Assembly (NCBI RefSeq): GCF_000350225.1 | Contig: NW_005179184.1 | Span: 1 to 64,000 of the forward strand | DNA length: 64,000 nucleotides | Direction of reading: 5' to 3' | From: Chondrus crispus | Taxonomy: Eukaryota > Rhodophyta > Florideophyceae > Gigartinales > Gigartinaceae | In this document: positions 11,391 to 20,631 of the stretch, in pieces | Layout: each line of letters starts with the position of its first letter | How positions within the stretch are numbered: position 1 is the first letter of the stretch | Made by a program: the position numbers and the translations under genes | The notes under the pieces: model-generated | What the model saw: only the letters and a program-made list of their open reading frames with translations | Databases searched by the model: none | Told to the model about the DNA's origin: nothing

Positions 11391-11818
11391 AACACTGGTT
11401 TGGTGGTAACCAGAATTTGGGATACCAAACAGTACCAGGGGCACCCCTTCGGATTCCGGATATTTTTATATGGTTGTAAAGCTTAGAGCAGTAGTAGTGA
11501 TATGCAGAAAACAGAAGTGGACAAACCAAAATAGTTTAGAAGTTATCGTCCAACATGTACTCTCTAAATCTGGGGGATGGGGGGTTCTGTATAGGCCAAA
11601 TCAAAAAAATTATCATACAATTTTACTTGGAAATTGCAGTACAATTTATGTTATATAAAAATTTGATACCTGTTCACAATCTGCCGACAGAATTTAATCC
11701 TAAATTCTGTCTGGACTTGCTCGAAGTTGGCGATTGTGGCCCACTTCAAGCCTCCCCGACCCACTACGACGACCCGTATCGTCACGTCCACCCCCCCCCG
11801 CGTCGCGAACTCCAAACC
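11391..11818 (+). repeat. Left terminal inverted repeat of the 9 kb transposon
   Basis: It matches the reverse complement of 20,043-20,470. The first 380 bp are almost identical (three differences seen), and the match decays over the last 50 bp. It begins AACACTGG. Confidence 0.9.
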
Positions 11819-12081
11819 CAAGTCAAATTGGGAGATAAACTCCCAGCCGATATTCGTCTGACAGAAAATCAGGAGCTGAAGGTGGACAACCCCCCCTCAC
11901 TGGTGAGGTCGAACCCATCGGCCGTACCGTTGATTGCACATCCAGCCACTGCCAAGTCAATTGATAAGGTGGTCAATATCATCAAGGGAGTGTGGCTTCG
12001 TGATAATACATATTGGTAATTTGTTCCGGCTTAATATGTGCATTTCGTAGATCTAGGAAAGGTTGAAGAGAAATAAAAGTT

Positions 12082-12408
12082 ATGTCTGCCTCGAAGGAAC
12101 CTTCGCTACTTGCTCACATCAACGAACTACATGTCGGGCCTCAAACAACTAACGATGCAGTATGGTGGGGTGTGCGCTGGAGAAATATCTATGGTAATGC
12201 GCATTTGTGGCATATATATTGCAGTAGAGAGACTGGAGGCAGTCAGATGCTCTTTTGCCAGTTACTGCTGTAGGCTCAGCTGATATGAATATCTTTGGTC
12301 AAACCCAGGGTGCGTCGCAACCGGCCTTTGGTACTGCTGCACCCACGTTTACCAAAGTTTACCAGGGCATTGCACCCTCACTACCGTATCTGACTGCGTC
12401 AAGCTGAC
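12082..12408 (+). CDS. Possible small two-exon gene at the left end of the transposon
   Basis: An ATG at 12,082 opens a frame reading MSASKEPSLLAHINELHVG. A GTAATG donor at 12,194 and a CTGCTGTAG acceptor ending at 12,273 would remove an 80 bp intron in consistent phase and give a protein of about 82 residues. The second exon reads NIFGQTQGASQPAFGTAAPT, with two FG dipeptides. The stop at 12,408 lies 28 bp from the stop of the convergent DUF7869 gene. I recognise no family, and the donor is weak. Without splicing the frame stops at 12,273. Confidence 0.3.
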
Positions 12409-12436
12409 CACCGAGTAGCGGAGGCCACCCAGCATA

Positions 12437-15400
12437 TCACGCAACTCCAAGAGCCTGCCTAATTTGCCTCGCCGCTGCTGCGCTGATCTCTTTCGATTTC
12501 TTCAACTCCGAAAACCTGGACAAAACAGTTGCGACACTGATAAACTCTGTCCACGGTTTCCTGATGTCATGTAACCTAGAGGGTGCATACTTACCTGTCC
12601 AGGCACATTTACCATTGTACACTTCCCACCAATGGATGGTGAGATCCGTAGTTACGCCTTCATCGTCCTTGTGAATTGATATGACACGCCCGACCCAGAA
12701 CGGGACGGTTTCTATAGAGCAAGAAGAACCGCGTACCGCTACGAAGTCATTACATTCGTATTCGAGGTCTTGCAGGGGTTGTTCTTCCATCTCGATTTCA
12801 ACTTCATCATGTTCAATTTCGTCTTGCAAGCCATCAACCGCATCAGTAACTGTTCTATACTTTCCCTTCATCTCAAATACGTCGCGCAGATTCCAGTGGA
12901 ATCTCTCCAGTCTTGATTCATACACGCGGTCGCGTAGAAGCCGTAGCTGGGCTAACTTTCTCCTGTCATTCACTCGTGTCTCCTCAGACACAAGACGGGT
13001 GTTGATTTTATCAAGATCGTTAGGACATGTGGCTTCGGTCGGTGGTGTTTTGGCAAGGTCAGGTGCAAATTTCAGGAAGCCTCCGGTGCACTGCCCAACC
13101 TTGAGAGAGCCCCAATCGTCGTTACACCCAACCCGCGCGGAACATGCAGTGTTAAAAGAATTGCCACGATACTCTGGGATCCCCTCCACACGGTGAAACT
13201 TGAAATATCGAAAATGGGAAAACCGTTGAGGCTTTTCCAAACACCTTTCTTGGTCACACAGCCCAGAGAAGTTTATAATCTGGCGAAGATCAGCAACGTG
13301 AGGGGGAGGGTTATATGCCTTCCCGAGCTCAGTGATCAGGTCTTCCAGAGTTATAGCCTCATGATGCCTGAGCCGGCGAGCAGTGCAGCTGAACGCTTGG
13401 TCTATGTCAGAATGGGTATGACCAATTGGTAGAAACGACACAAAGACTTCTTGAAACACCCCCCATGCAACCAGGGATTCCATGTATCCGAAGAAGTATC
13501 TGTTCTTATTTTCGCGAGTGCAATTGTCCACCTGCACGAACAGGGTGTCCGGGAGTGGGCCCTTCTCAGCCTTTACCATCAGCGTCCGATGAAGAGCTTC
13601 TAGTACGTGATTCGCGCCTGTCTCATATTCATCTGTCATAGTGAACAGGGACAGATGTTTCACGGGACCATGTTCAAGCAGTCCAATTAGCTTAACTTTG
13701 ATACTGTGCCCCTTTGTGTGCTTAGTATTGAACAGGAAATGCGGCAAACCGAAGGCGGACTGGTCGGCACCGTCCAGAATGATAGAGCAATACTTAGCAG
13801 GATACAGTCCTGCTTTATCACACTTCTTCTGGTACTCGCGCCGCTCCGCTGCAACCATATCGTTGTGAGTGGTTTTTCGCTCACGAAGTAGCCGAGTTGC
13901 TGACTCATCGGTACCGGCTTTAGAGAGCAGGTCTCGGATGAGATCGCATTCGGAACACACTGTGAACCTATGCACCCTCCGCACCTTGATGTTGGGCACG
14001 TGCTTTTGCCATGTCTCGTAAAAATAGCTTCGCGTGGGTGGGGCGCGCGAATGGAGGCGACTGAACTCAGAGAGGAAGATGTCGAAGACCTGGGCTTTTT
14101 GGAAATAGGGCAAGTGCTGTTCGTTTCGGTCGGGCATATGGTCGGCTGTGCTTTCTGAAAGACGTTCAAGGAAGCATATGACCGCGTCCCGTTGATTAGC
14201 TTCTGAGTTTCTCACAGTAGAAGTCAAGGAAGACCTCCTCTTGCTAAACGGTGTGCCTTTAACAGAGCCCTGGAAATCCCTAGAAAACTGCAGGGACTTC
14301 TCTAGAAACTTATAACACACCGCCTTTCCATCGAAGAAAAACATCCCTGAGTTATCTTCCAACAAGCCCTCCAGATAAGCTCGTCTCCCCGCCCTATTCA
14401 GCAAAGATACATGTTCCACTTGAGCCTTGACGTATCGAGCGTCAACTTTGTAAAAACAACGGCGATGGATACAACATTTTAACTTATCCACCTCCATGTT
14501 TTGGAACGCATCAGCGTGGGCACGGCGTCGTTTAAGTAACACACTCTCCACACCCTTGCCGCGACGGCGACTCTTGTACGTGTATACTCTCTTTTTAAAA
14601 GGTGATGTCTCGCTGTTCGCAACACTGCGACTGGCCGGACTTCGTTGCGATGGGGGTCCATTTTTCGTTCGAGTGTTAGAGGGCGGAGGGGGACGGTACT
14701 CAGCGTCACTACCAGATTTAGACAACTCATCTTCATCTTCCAGTGTTCGATATTCTGCGGCATTTGGCGTAGCTAGAGCATCTTCTTCTTGCAGTTCGGG
14801 TGGTGAAGATTCTGCTGCATTTGGGGTAGCTGGAGCTACTTCGGGTTCCGCAGCTATCCCTCGGGCTGCAATTACCAATGAGCGGATGCTCCACAATTTA
14901 CGCTGCACTGTACCGGAATCCAGCGAAACACTTGATGACCGCCTTTGGGGCGATCGTCGTATCGCTGTGGTCGGGCTGGGTTGATTTCGCATGGTAGAAT
15001 CCGGGAGACATGGTGAAGTGTGTCGGATGGGAACATTAAAGAGTTGCGTTGTGTCTGGCGGCGTTGAGAGTGGTGTGTGTGAAGTTGCTGGCGTCGCAGA
15101 AAGGGCGCGACGCTTCCCGTCTCGCAATCCTGAGCTTTGCGAGTTCTGAGCAGTGGGTGAGGCATCTGTTGGCGGACAACCTCGTTTACGACTGCTCCTT
15201 GGCGTTTGTTGGGGATTCACAGGGCGGGACTCAGGGGTATGTAGAGTGGTTGGCGTCGCGAGCTGCACGCGACGCTTCCCGCTTCGTAGTGGGGTGCTTT
15301 GCGAGTCCCGAGCAGTACTACGCGGTGATGTGCGTGGGGGAGCCACAGTGCGGGACTCAGGGGTATGTAACGGTTCACCATGGCTCGAGCTACTCGCTTG

Positions 15401-15445
15401 TGCAATAGAGCGCTTTGCACGAGTCGTACGCCTAGTCGTAGTCAT
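12437..15445 (-). CDS. DUF7869-type RNase H-like protein, putative transposase
   Basis: The protein has 1002 residues from the first in-frame ATG at 15,445. The first 300 or so are low in complexity and rich in Ser, Pro, Arg and Thr, with two or three imperfect repeats around LRSGKRR and LHTPESR, and look disordered and basic. The rest is well ordered. It includes a Cys/His-rich patch (KCCIHRRCF), a second one (VCSECDL), and three acidic blocks in the order expected of an RNase H-like nuclease: IILDGADQS (near 558), FVQVDNCTRENKN (near 640) and LPIGHTHSDIDQAF (near 680). The last two are the signature I associate with DUF7869 proteins, which are common in algal and oomycete genomes. That this is the transposase is inferred from its place between the TIRs. 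It is transcribed divergently from the methyltransferase. Confidence 0.75.
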   Translation of the reverse strand: MTTTRRTTRAKRSIAQASSSSHGEPLHTPESRTVAPPRTSPRSTARDSQSTPLRSGKRRVQLATPTTLHTPESRPVNPQQTPRSSRKRGCPPTDASPTAQNSQSSGLRDGKRRALSATPATSHTPLSTPPDTTQLFNVPIRHTSPCLPDSTMRNQPSPTTAIRRSPQRRSSSVSLDSGTVQRKLWSIRSLVIAARGIAAEPEVAPATPNAAESSPPELQEEDALATPNAAEYRTLEDEDELSKSGSDAEYRPPPPSNTRTKNGPPSQRSPASRSVANSETSPFKKRVYTYKSRRRGKGVESVLLKRRRAHADAFQNMEVDKLKCCIHRRCFYKVDARYVKAQVEHVSLLNRAGRRAYLEGLLEDNSGMFFFDGKAVCYKFLEKSLQFSRDFQGSVKGTPFSKRRSSLTSTVRNSEANQRDAVICFLERLSESTADHMPDRNEQHLPYFQKAQVFDIFLSEFSRLHSRAPPTRSYFYETWQKHVPNIKVRRVHRFTVCSECDLIRDLLSKAGTDESATRLLRERKTTHNDMVAAERREYQKKCDKAGLYPAKYCSIILDGADQSAFGLPHFLFNTKHTKGHSIKVKLIGLLEHGPVKHLSLFTMTDEYETGANHVLEALHRTLMVKAEKGPLPDTLFVQVDNCTRENKNRYFFGYMESLVAWGVFQEVFVSFLPIGHTHSDIDQAFSCTARRLRHHEAITLEDLITELGKAYNPPPHVADLRQIINFSGLCDQERCLEKPQRFSHFRYFKFHRVEGIPEYRGNSFNTACSARVGCNDDWGSLKVGQCTGGFLKFAPDLAKTPPTEATCPNDLDKINTRLVSEETRVNDRRKLAQLRLLRDRVYESRLERFHWNLRDVFEMKGKYRTVTDAVDGLQDEIEHDEVEIEMEEQPLQDLEYECNDFVAVRGSSCSIETVPFWVGRVISIHKDDEGVTTDLTIHWWEVYNGKCAWTGKYAPSRLHDIRKPWTEFISVATVLSRFSELKKSKEISAAAARQIRQALGVA

Positions 15446-16638
15446 TGGAATGGTTCTGAGATGGGTTGTTGCCCCCAACAGTTCAGATGGGTCGTTGTGG
15501 ATTGAGATGGGTTGAGGAACTTTATCGCGGAGACCAGGATGGTACCCTCTTTACCTTTTATATACTGGAGCGTGTATCAACTACAAGCACTGCAGCACGA
15601 GAATTCAGGTGATGGTGGGTGCAGCTCCACACGAGCAGCAGCGATACTGTTCTGTGGAACAGATAATGCCTGCTGGATGACCAGTTTAGCTATCCGTGAA
15701 TACTGATATTCACTGAGCAGGTACGCCGAGCTATGAATGGTTGGCTGCTGTCTCTGCGCTACCATGAAGAAGCCTGTAATGGAAGCTTTACAGATCTGAG
15801 AGAGCGCTGTTTGAAACATATCTGAATCAAATATTTGGGAGATTGCACCCAAATCATATGTCGCACTAAATTTGATACGCAATGTTCACCATGTCCAAAT
15901 ATAGATTTTTCATTCCACATTTCAAGAGAACAGTTATGCATTACTGATATTTAGTTTTAGCTCCTCAAAATCATGACACGTTTTCTGCTGTCCCACACGG
16001 CACAAATTCATGATCGCCATTGACGGACAGCACACAATCATGATCGGACAGTTCTTTCCGTTGCAGCCTCAACCGCAAAGTAAATCCGGGAGATTCAGGC
16101 TATGAATGAGTAGATAAAGTGCGGGTATGGGGACACGTACGCTACGTGCAGACATGTCCAGAAGATTCCTGCTGCGTACTGCACATACTGATGGCGTGGA
16201 GACGGAGTTCAATTATCGAACAGGCGGAGATCATGGACATCACTCTGATTCGATTGTTAGTCCTGCATATATTAACGTGTGGTATCAGTATGCAATTCTC
16301 GTTTGGTTTGCTATAACACCAGGGCAGAAATGAAGTATTCGGTCCGGCACGGTCGGCTACTGCAGTTTCCACAAGCAGGTGCAGGATTTCGTACTTCTTT
16401 CGGAATTGTTCATGGCACATTCGGAGCTACTGTATGTCTCGACTTCCCTATCTCATTGAATTGACCATGTGCTCACAAGCACCAGAACACCGGTAGCAAC
16501 AAGCCATCCTGTTAATTGTTACTGGTTCGAGTTAGAGTAATTTCTGTCGGCAAACTGTTCGCCACCCTCCTTCCCAATTTAAAATTTCTGTCGTACTGCA
16601 GACCCCCGTTCTGTACGAAAGTGAACCCACTATCAGGT
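15446..16638. promoter_or_regulatory. Divergent promoter region inside the transposon
   Basis: About 1.2 kb without a convincing frame lies between the divergent starts of the two large genes, so both promoters must be here. It holds two direct repeats, CACAAATTCATGATCG (16,001-16,016) and CACAATCATGATCGG (16,033-16,047), and a third related ATCATGACAC at about 15,970. The core TCATGA is palindromic and overlaps GATC. These could be binding or methylation sites for the ParB-methyltransferase protein, which is speculation. Confidence 0.4.
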
Positions 16639-19596
16639 ATGACGCGGAAAGGGAAGTCAGCTCAAGCGTCTCGGAATGATCCATCCCCACAGGTGGGCGA
16701 CAGGATGGAGGTGGCAAAAGCATTGTTTGCGGACGTGATGGAGGGCTCAACTAACACGACAGTTGATCCTAGGGACTGCATACCGCTCACAAATGTTAGA
16801 GCCATAGTTCGTTCAGGTGTAGAACGAATGAAGGTACTGTTCCGAGGCCATGCCGTTGCCGAAGGTAATCACGAAGCGGGTGAGGCACCTCACGAACCAG
16901 GTATCACTGCGGGATCGGATATGCCAGTGCTCATGCCGTTGACGGGTACCTACCGGCGATATGTGATCGACCATTTCAAGGGGAAGTGTTTGACGGAGAC
17001 GGAGGCAAGGGAGAAAAGTCGCACAAGGACGCAATGGTACGGCGTGGTCGACGGGATGCACAGACTTGTTGCTATCCTCGAGCTCATCGACGAGCTACCT
17101 GCGCAATGGAGTGGATTCTCTTGGAGTGTGACCATATTGAGTGGTGGCCATAACGTGCAAGTGTTGCGGCAACTTGCGCGCCATCAAAACAGGAAGCATG
17201 CCCCTAGTTATTACATTGAAACGACCTTTTACGATACTCTTTGTGGTCTGCGAGAGGAGGCGGCTCGTTTGAAAGCGGAAAAAAACGGCCGAACACCGAC
17301 AGCAAAGCAAATCGCCTGTGCTTACGATGGTTGTGCTCATCAGAAGGAGAGCACCTTGAAACAAACTGCTACTACTGCGCTGCGACTGTCGCAGAGAGTA
17401 GTCAACACAATCGGAGAGATTGTTACATCTGAACATCCCGATCTCATCGCATCACCATGCACGCTAAGTGGTGTCGTGAGACCGTCCAAATCCCCAAGCA
17501 CGAGCAACACGGACTGTCGAGTATTTCGCAACTTCATTCACATCAGCTCACTTAAGTCTTGCATCCCATTCATGAATGCTTCTGGTGCAGATGGCGAGCT
17601 TGCTCAGGTAAATACATTGTATCGTGTACGTGACATGTGCAGATTGCACAACTTCAAACCTGTATCATACAAAGTAGTTGGAGAGCAGTTTCAGAAGGCC
17701 AAGGCTGCTTTGCAGGAAGCAAGAAAATTCGAAGAACTATTGGAGACAGATAAGTGGCCAAGTGAAATGGAGACAACGAAAGCGAATTTACTATGCACAA
17801 CCAAATTCGATATAGCAGTGCTCACTAACAAGGGAAACGACAGAGCAATACTGGATGTTATTCTAGAACTGTATCGCCGAACTTGTCCCCAGATCGCCTC
17901 ATTCAAGGAAGAGAAGTACAAGGCCAAGTATGTTACAACCCCTGCCCCATCACCTGCTATAAACAGTACACCAGCTACCCAAGCTTCCGGCCCCAATACG
18001 TCCACGGCCGCTGCTCATACAGAGGGCAACGGTACGCTGGAGGGTACTGCTGATGAAGGAAATGAGATAATGCCGGCTATACCCGATGATCCACATATAT
18101 CCGCCGACGAGAAAGATCCAGCTGAACAGAATACTGCCGATCCTCCGCCAGCTGCATATGCTAAGTCGGCTGCTCCTCAAAGCGAGGCCTCAGAACGACT
18201 TAAGACATGTGTCAATTACACGGACGATAGGGAGGTTTTCATGATGAAAAGGAGAGACTTCCTGAAGGAACTTGGCATAGAAGCATATCAAATGAAATGG
18301 CAGGAATACTATGGATCCGTGAGAACGGACAAATGCCCATTGTTCGATCTACTGTGTACAGACCCTCCGTACGGTACGCCATCATGCCGGTCAGGTGCAG
18401 GAAACGGTTATGATAATGTCTTCGACACCACGGAAATGAAGGCCGTCGCAGAACTATCACGAAGTATACTGAAACCCGGTGGATGGGTGTTTATATTCAC
18501 ATCAATACAGTACTTTAGTAGATGGTACAATGCGTTTAAGGAAACGGGTTTCAGCGGACCTCAGTACCCTTACGTCATCATGAAGGACACCAAGACGTTG
18601 CAAGAATATCGAGGGGACGTCTTCCCTCAGAACGCCTGTGAATTTGGCATGTTCGCTAAGACACCAGGGCATCGACCGGATGGGTTCAAGGTAGATTTAC
18701 GGAGCCCCTACCATGTTTTGCAGGCCCCAGAGAAACGGAAGTTTGCGGCAATATCTAGGGTACCAGTTACTTCTAACAAGTTACTCAAGCCTGGAACGAG
18801 ATCACCCATTCTGACGGAGGAGAAAAATCCCAATCTCTTAGCTGAGCTTATGTCAACGTTCTGTCCAAACAACGGTCATGTTCTGGACATTTACGGTGGT
18901 ACTCTTTCTACGGCAATTTCTTGCATTCGGACAAACAGAAAGTGCACTGTAGTGGAGGCAGATGCTGAGCGATATCGTTTCGCCCATGAACGGCTTCGTT
19001 TAATCGCCCAAAACCACTGCGGTCTATCAGAAGCTACTAATGCGCCAATGAAGAGGTCATGTAAAGATCCTTCTTCCGTACCATCCTTCGTGACAAGAAA
19101 CTCCATCACGAGCGATACTAATAACTTGTCCGACAATGTCCTGTTATTACGTGATATGAGAAAACCTGAAAGCGGTATTGCTGATAGTGGGGAAGAGCCC
19201 TCAATGGTTTTACACGCAGCTACAACCGGGGGATCTAATGCGTCGTTCCTGGAAGCTGTGAAACCGGGAAGTACCGTGCGATTGATGGTGTCCGGGAAGG
19301 TGGTAGGGACCGGTACTCTTCAACTACCTCCGGGCGATTCTTCGAAGTTCTACAGAAGGCTGCACGGACACGAGCTCAAAGATGTTGAGAGAGATGGCGA
19401 GTGCCTAGTTGCTGTGTTCCGTGTGTCAATTCTACCTGAGTCGAGGAGTGTGAAGTACCCTTACAATTTCAAAGGACAGGAGGCAGTCCCGGACAATCTG
19501 CGTGATATAGGTAGCGCCTTCTGCGCCTGGGACCTGCACAGTATGGCGCTCTTCAATGATGCGATTGTTACTCACTCGTCGGTACAGAACACATAG
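16639..19596 (+). CDS. ParB-like domain fused to a beta-class DNA methyltransferase
   Basis: The protein has 985 residues from the first in-frame ATG (16,639); upstream in-frame codons lack an ATG. Residues about 50-260 resemble a ParB/sulfiredoxin-type N-terminal domain, with GVVDGMHRLVAILEL near 135-149 matching the ParB DG-HR motif, followed by a helical segment. A disordered linker (about 430-520) leads to a methyltransferase: LLCTDPPYGTP near 572-579 is the catalytic D/N-P-P-Y/F motif IV, KPGGWVFIF follows, and VLDIYGGTLSTA near 748-759 is the AdoMet-binding motif I. Motif IV before motif I is the beta order of N6-adenine or N4-cytosine methyltransferases. A C-terminal domain (TVRLMVSGKVVGTGTLQLPP) looks like a small beta-rich module seen in some transposon proteins. 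The ParB-methyltransferase pairing is known from phages and bacterial mobile DNA, so capture is likely. The frame is intact. Confidence 0.75.
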   Translation: MTRKGKSAQASRNDPSPQVGDRMEVAKALFADVMEGSTNTTVDPRDCIPLTNVRAIVRSGVERMKVLFRGHAVAEGNHEAGEAPHEPGITAGSDMPVLMPLTGTYRRYVIDHFKGKCLTETEAREKSRTRTQWYGVVDGMHRLVAILELIDELPAQWSGFSWSVTILSGGHNVQVLRQLARHQNRKHAPSYYIETTFYDTLCGLREEAARLKAEKNGRTPTAKQIACAYDGCAHQKESTLKQTATTALRLSQRVVNTIGEIVTSEHPDLIASPCTLSGVVRPSKSPSTSNTDCRVFRNFIHISSLKSCIPFMNASGADGELAQVNTLYRVRDMCRLHNFKPVSYKVVGEQFQKAKAALQEARKFEELLETDKWPSEMETTKANLLCTTKFDIAVLTNKGNDRAILDVILELYRRTCPQIASFKEEKYKAKYVTTPAPSPAINSTPATQASGPNTSTAAAHTEGNGTLEGTADEGNEIMPAIPDDPHISADEKDPAEQNTADPPPAAYAKSAAPQSEASERLKTCVNYTDDREVFMMKRRDFLKELGIEAYQMKWQEYYGSVRTDKCPLFDLLCTDPPYGTPSCRSGAGNGYDNVFDTTEMKAVAELSRSILKPGGWVFIFTSIQYFSRWYNAFKETGFSGPQYPYVIMKDTKTLQEYRGDVFPQNACEFGMFAKTPGHRPDGFKVDLRSPYHVLQAPEKRKFAAISRVPVTSNKLLKPGTRSPILTEEKNPNLLAELMSTFCPNNGHVLDIYGGTLSTAISCIRTNRKCTVVEADAERYRFAHERLRLIAQNHCGLSEATNAPMKRSCKDPSSVPSFVTRNSITSDTNNLSDNVLLLRDMRKPESGIADSGEEPSMVLHAATTGGSNASFLEAVKPGSTVRLMVSGKVVGTGTLQLPPGDSSKFYRRLHGHELKDVERDGECLVAVFRVSILPESRSVKYPYNFKGQEAVPDNLRDIGSAFCAWDLHSMALFNDAIVTHSSVQNT

Positions 19597-19604
19597 TACT
19601 CATG

Positions 19605-20042
19605 TAAAAGGCTGTACTGTTCTTCACGTCGGGCTTCGCAAACCATATTCACCGTATCAACTCTTATCTGTTTTACGCTCACCACAGAGTGGCACGCTGT
19701 CGTATCACGCACTATTCGTGCATCGTCGCATTGCAGACATTCTGCCGTTTATGAGCAGCAGGCAGTAGCACAAAAGGCTGAACTCTTCTTCACATCGGGC
19801 TCTGCCAAGCGTCATATCCACTTTGTCGAAGTCTATATAATAGACACACACCCCCCGCAACGCCCACCTTCTCAACCATCACCGCCGACCACCAACCAAC
19901 ACCAAGATGCCGTCAGAGGATGGCTGGTGGCGGGTACTGCATGACATAGTCGGGGTAGTGAGGGATGGGATGGCGTGGAATAGATACTGGGCGGGGGTGT
20001 GACGGTTGTTGGTGGTGATGGAGAGGAAGGGAATGCTGGTGT
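19605..20042 (+). other. Short direct repeats, TATA box and mini-ORF near the right TIR
   Basis: A block of about 50 bp beginning AAAAGGCTG is present twice (about 19,605-19,655 and 19,771-19,821), diverged. After the second copy a TATATAA box (19,834-19,840) is followed by an A/C-rich leader and an ATG at 19,907 opening a 31-codon frame (MPSEDGWWRVLHDIVGVVRD..., stop at 20,002). It may be a real outward promoter with a very short product or the first exon of a spliced transcript; nothing else supports it. Confidence 0.3.
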
Positions 20043-20470
20043 TTAGCTTGGAGTTGGCGGCGAGGGGGGGTGGAAGTGACGATACGGGTCATCGTAGTGG
20101 GTCGGGGAGGCTTGAAGTGGGCCACAATCGCCAACTTCGAGCAAGTCCAGACAGAATTTAGGATTAAATTCTGTCGGCAGATTGTGAACAGGTATCAAAT
20201 TTTTATTTAACATGAATTGTACTGCAATTTCCAAGTAAAATTGTATGATAATTTTTTTGATTTGGCCTATACAGAACCCCCCATCCCCCAGATTTAGAGA
20301 GTACATGTTGGACGATAACTTCTAAACTATTTTGGTTTGTCCACTTCTGTTTTCTGCATATCACTACTACTGCTCTAAGCTTTACAACCATATAAAAATA
20401 TCTGGAATCCGAAGGGGTGCCCCTGGTACTGTTTGGTATCCCAAATTCTGGTTACCACCAAACCAGTGTT
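20043..20470 (-). repeat. Right terminal inverted repeat of the 9 kb transposon
   Basis: This is the reverse complement of 11,391-11,818. Its outer end reads CCAAACCAGTGTT. Identity is highest in the outer 380 bp. Confidence 0.9.
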
Positions 20471-20631
20471 AAGTGCGTTGCGCTTTAGTGCCATTATGGA
20501 ACGCGCTGCGAAAAGGGACTGCCAGTTTCCTCCCGCTCTCACCCTTTCTATCTTCGGACGTCGCGGTCCGTCACTTCTTCGAACATCTGACTTCTTTGCT
20601 GGCTCTACTCTGCATTCTTTCTTGACAACAG

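Larger units (their letters stand above)
11391..20470. mobile_element. 9.08 kb DNA transposon with long TIRs, DUF7869 protein and ParB-methyltransferase
   Basis: Both ends carry the same sequence in opposite orientation, starting AACACTGGTTTGGTGG, for about 428 bp; in the first 380 bp I count only three differences. Inside are a 1002-residue putative transposase on the minus strand (12,437-15,445), a divergent 985-residue ParB-like/DNA methyltransferase (16,639-19,596), and possibly a small spliced gene at the left (12,082-12,408). The AT content is visibly higher than in the flanking gypsy DNA. The flanks are the LTR of relic G1 on the left and the tail of element G2 on the right. I could not find a target-site duplication. 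The superfamily is not one I can name. Confidence 0.8.

Noticed and set aside
20466-20475. TTAA at the right end of the 9 kb transposon as a piggyBac-type duplication
   Set aside because: The left end has no TTAA, and the proteins are not piggyBac-like.
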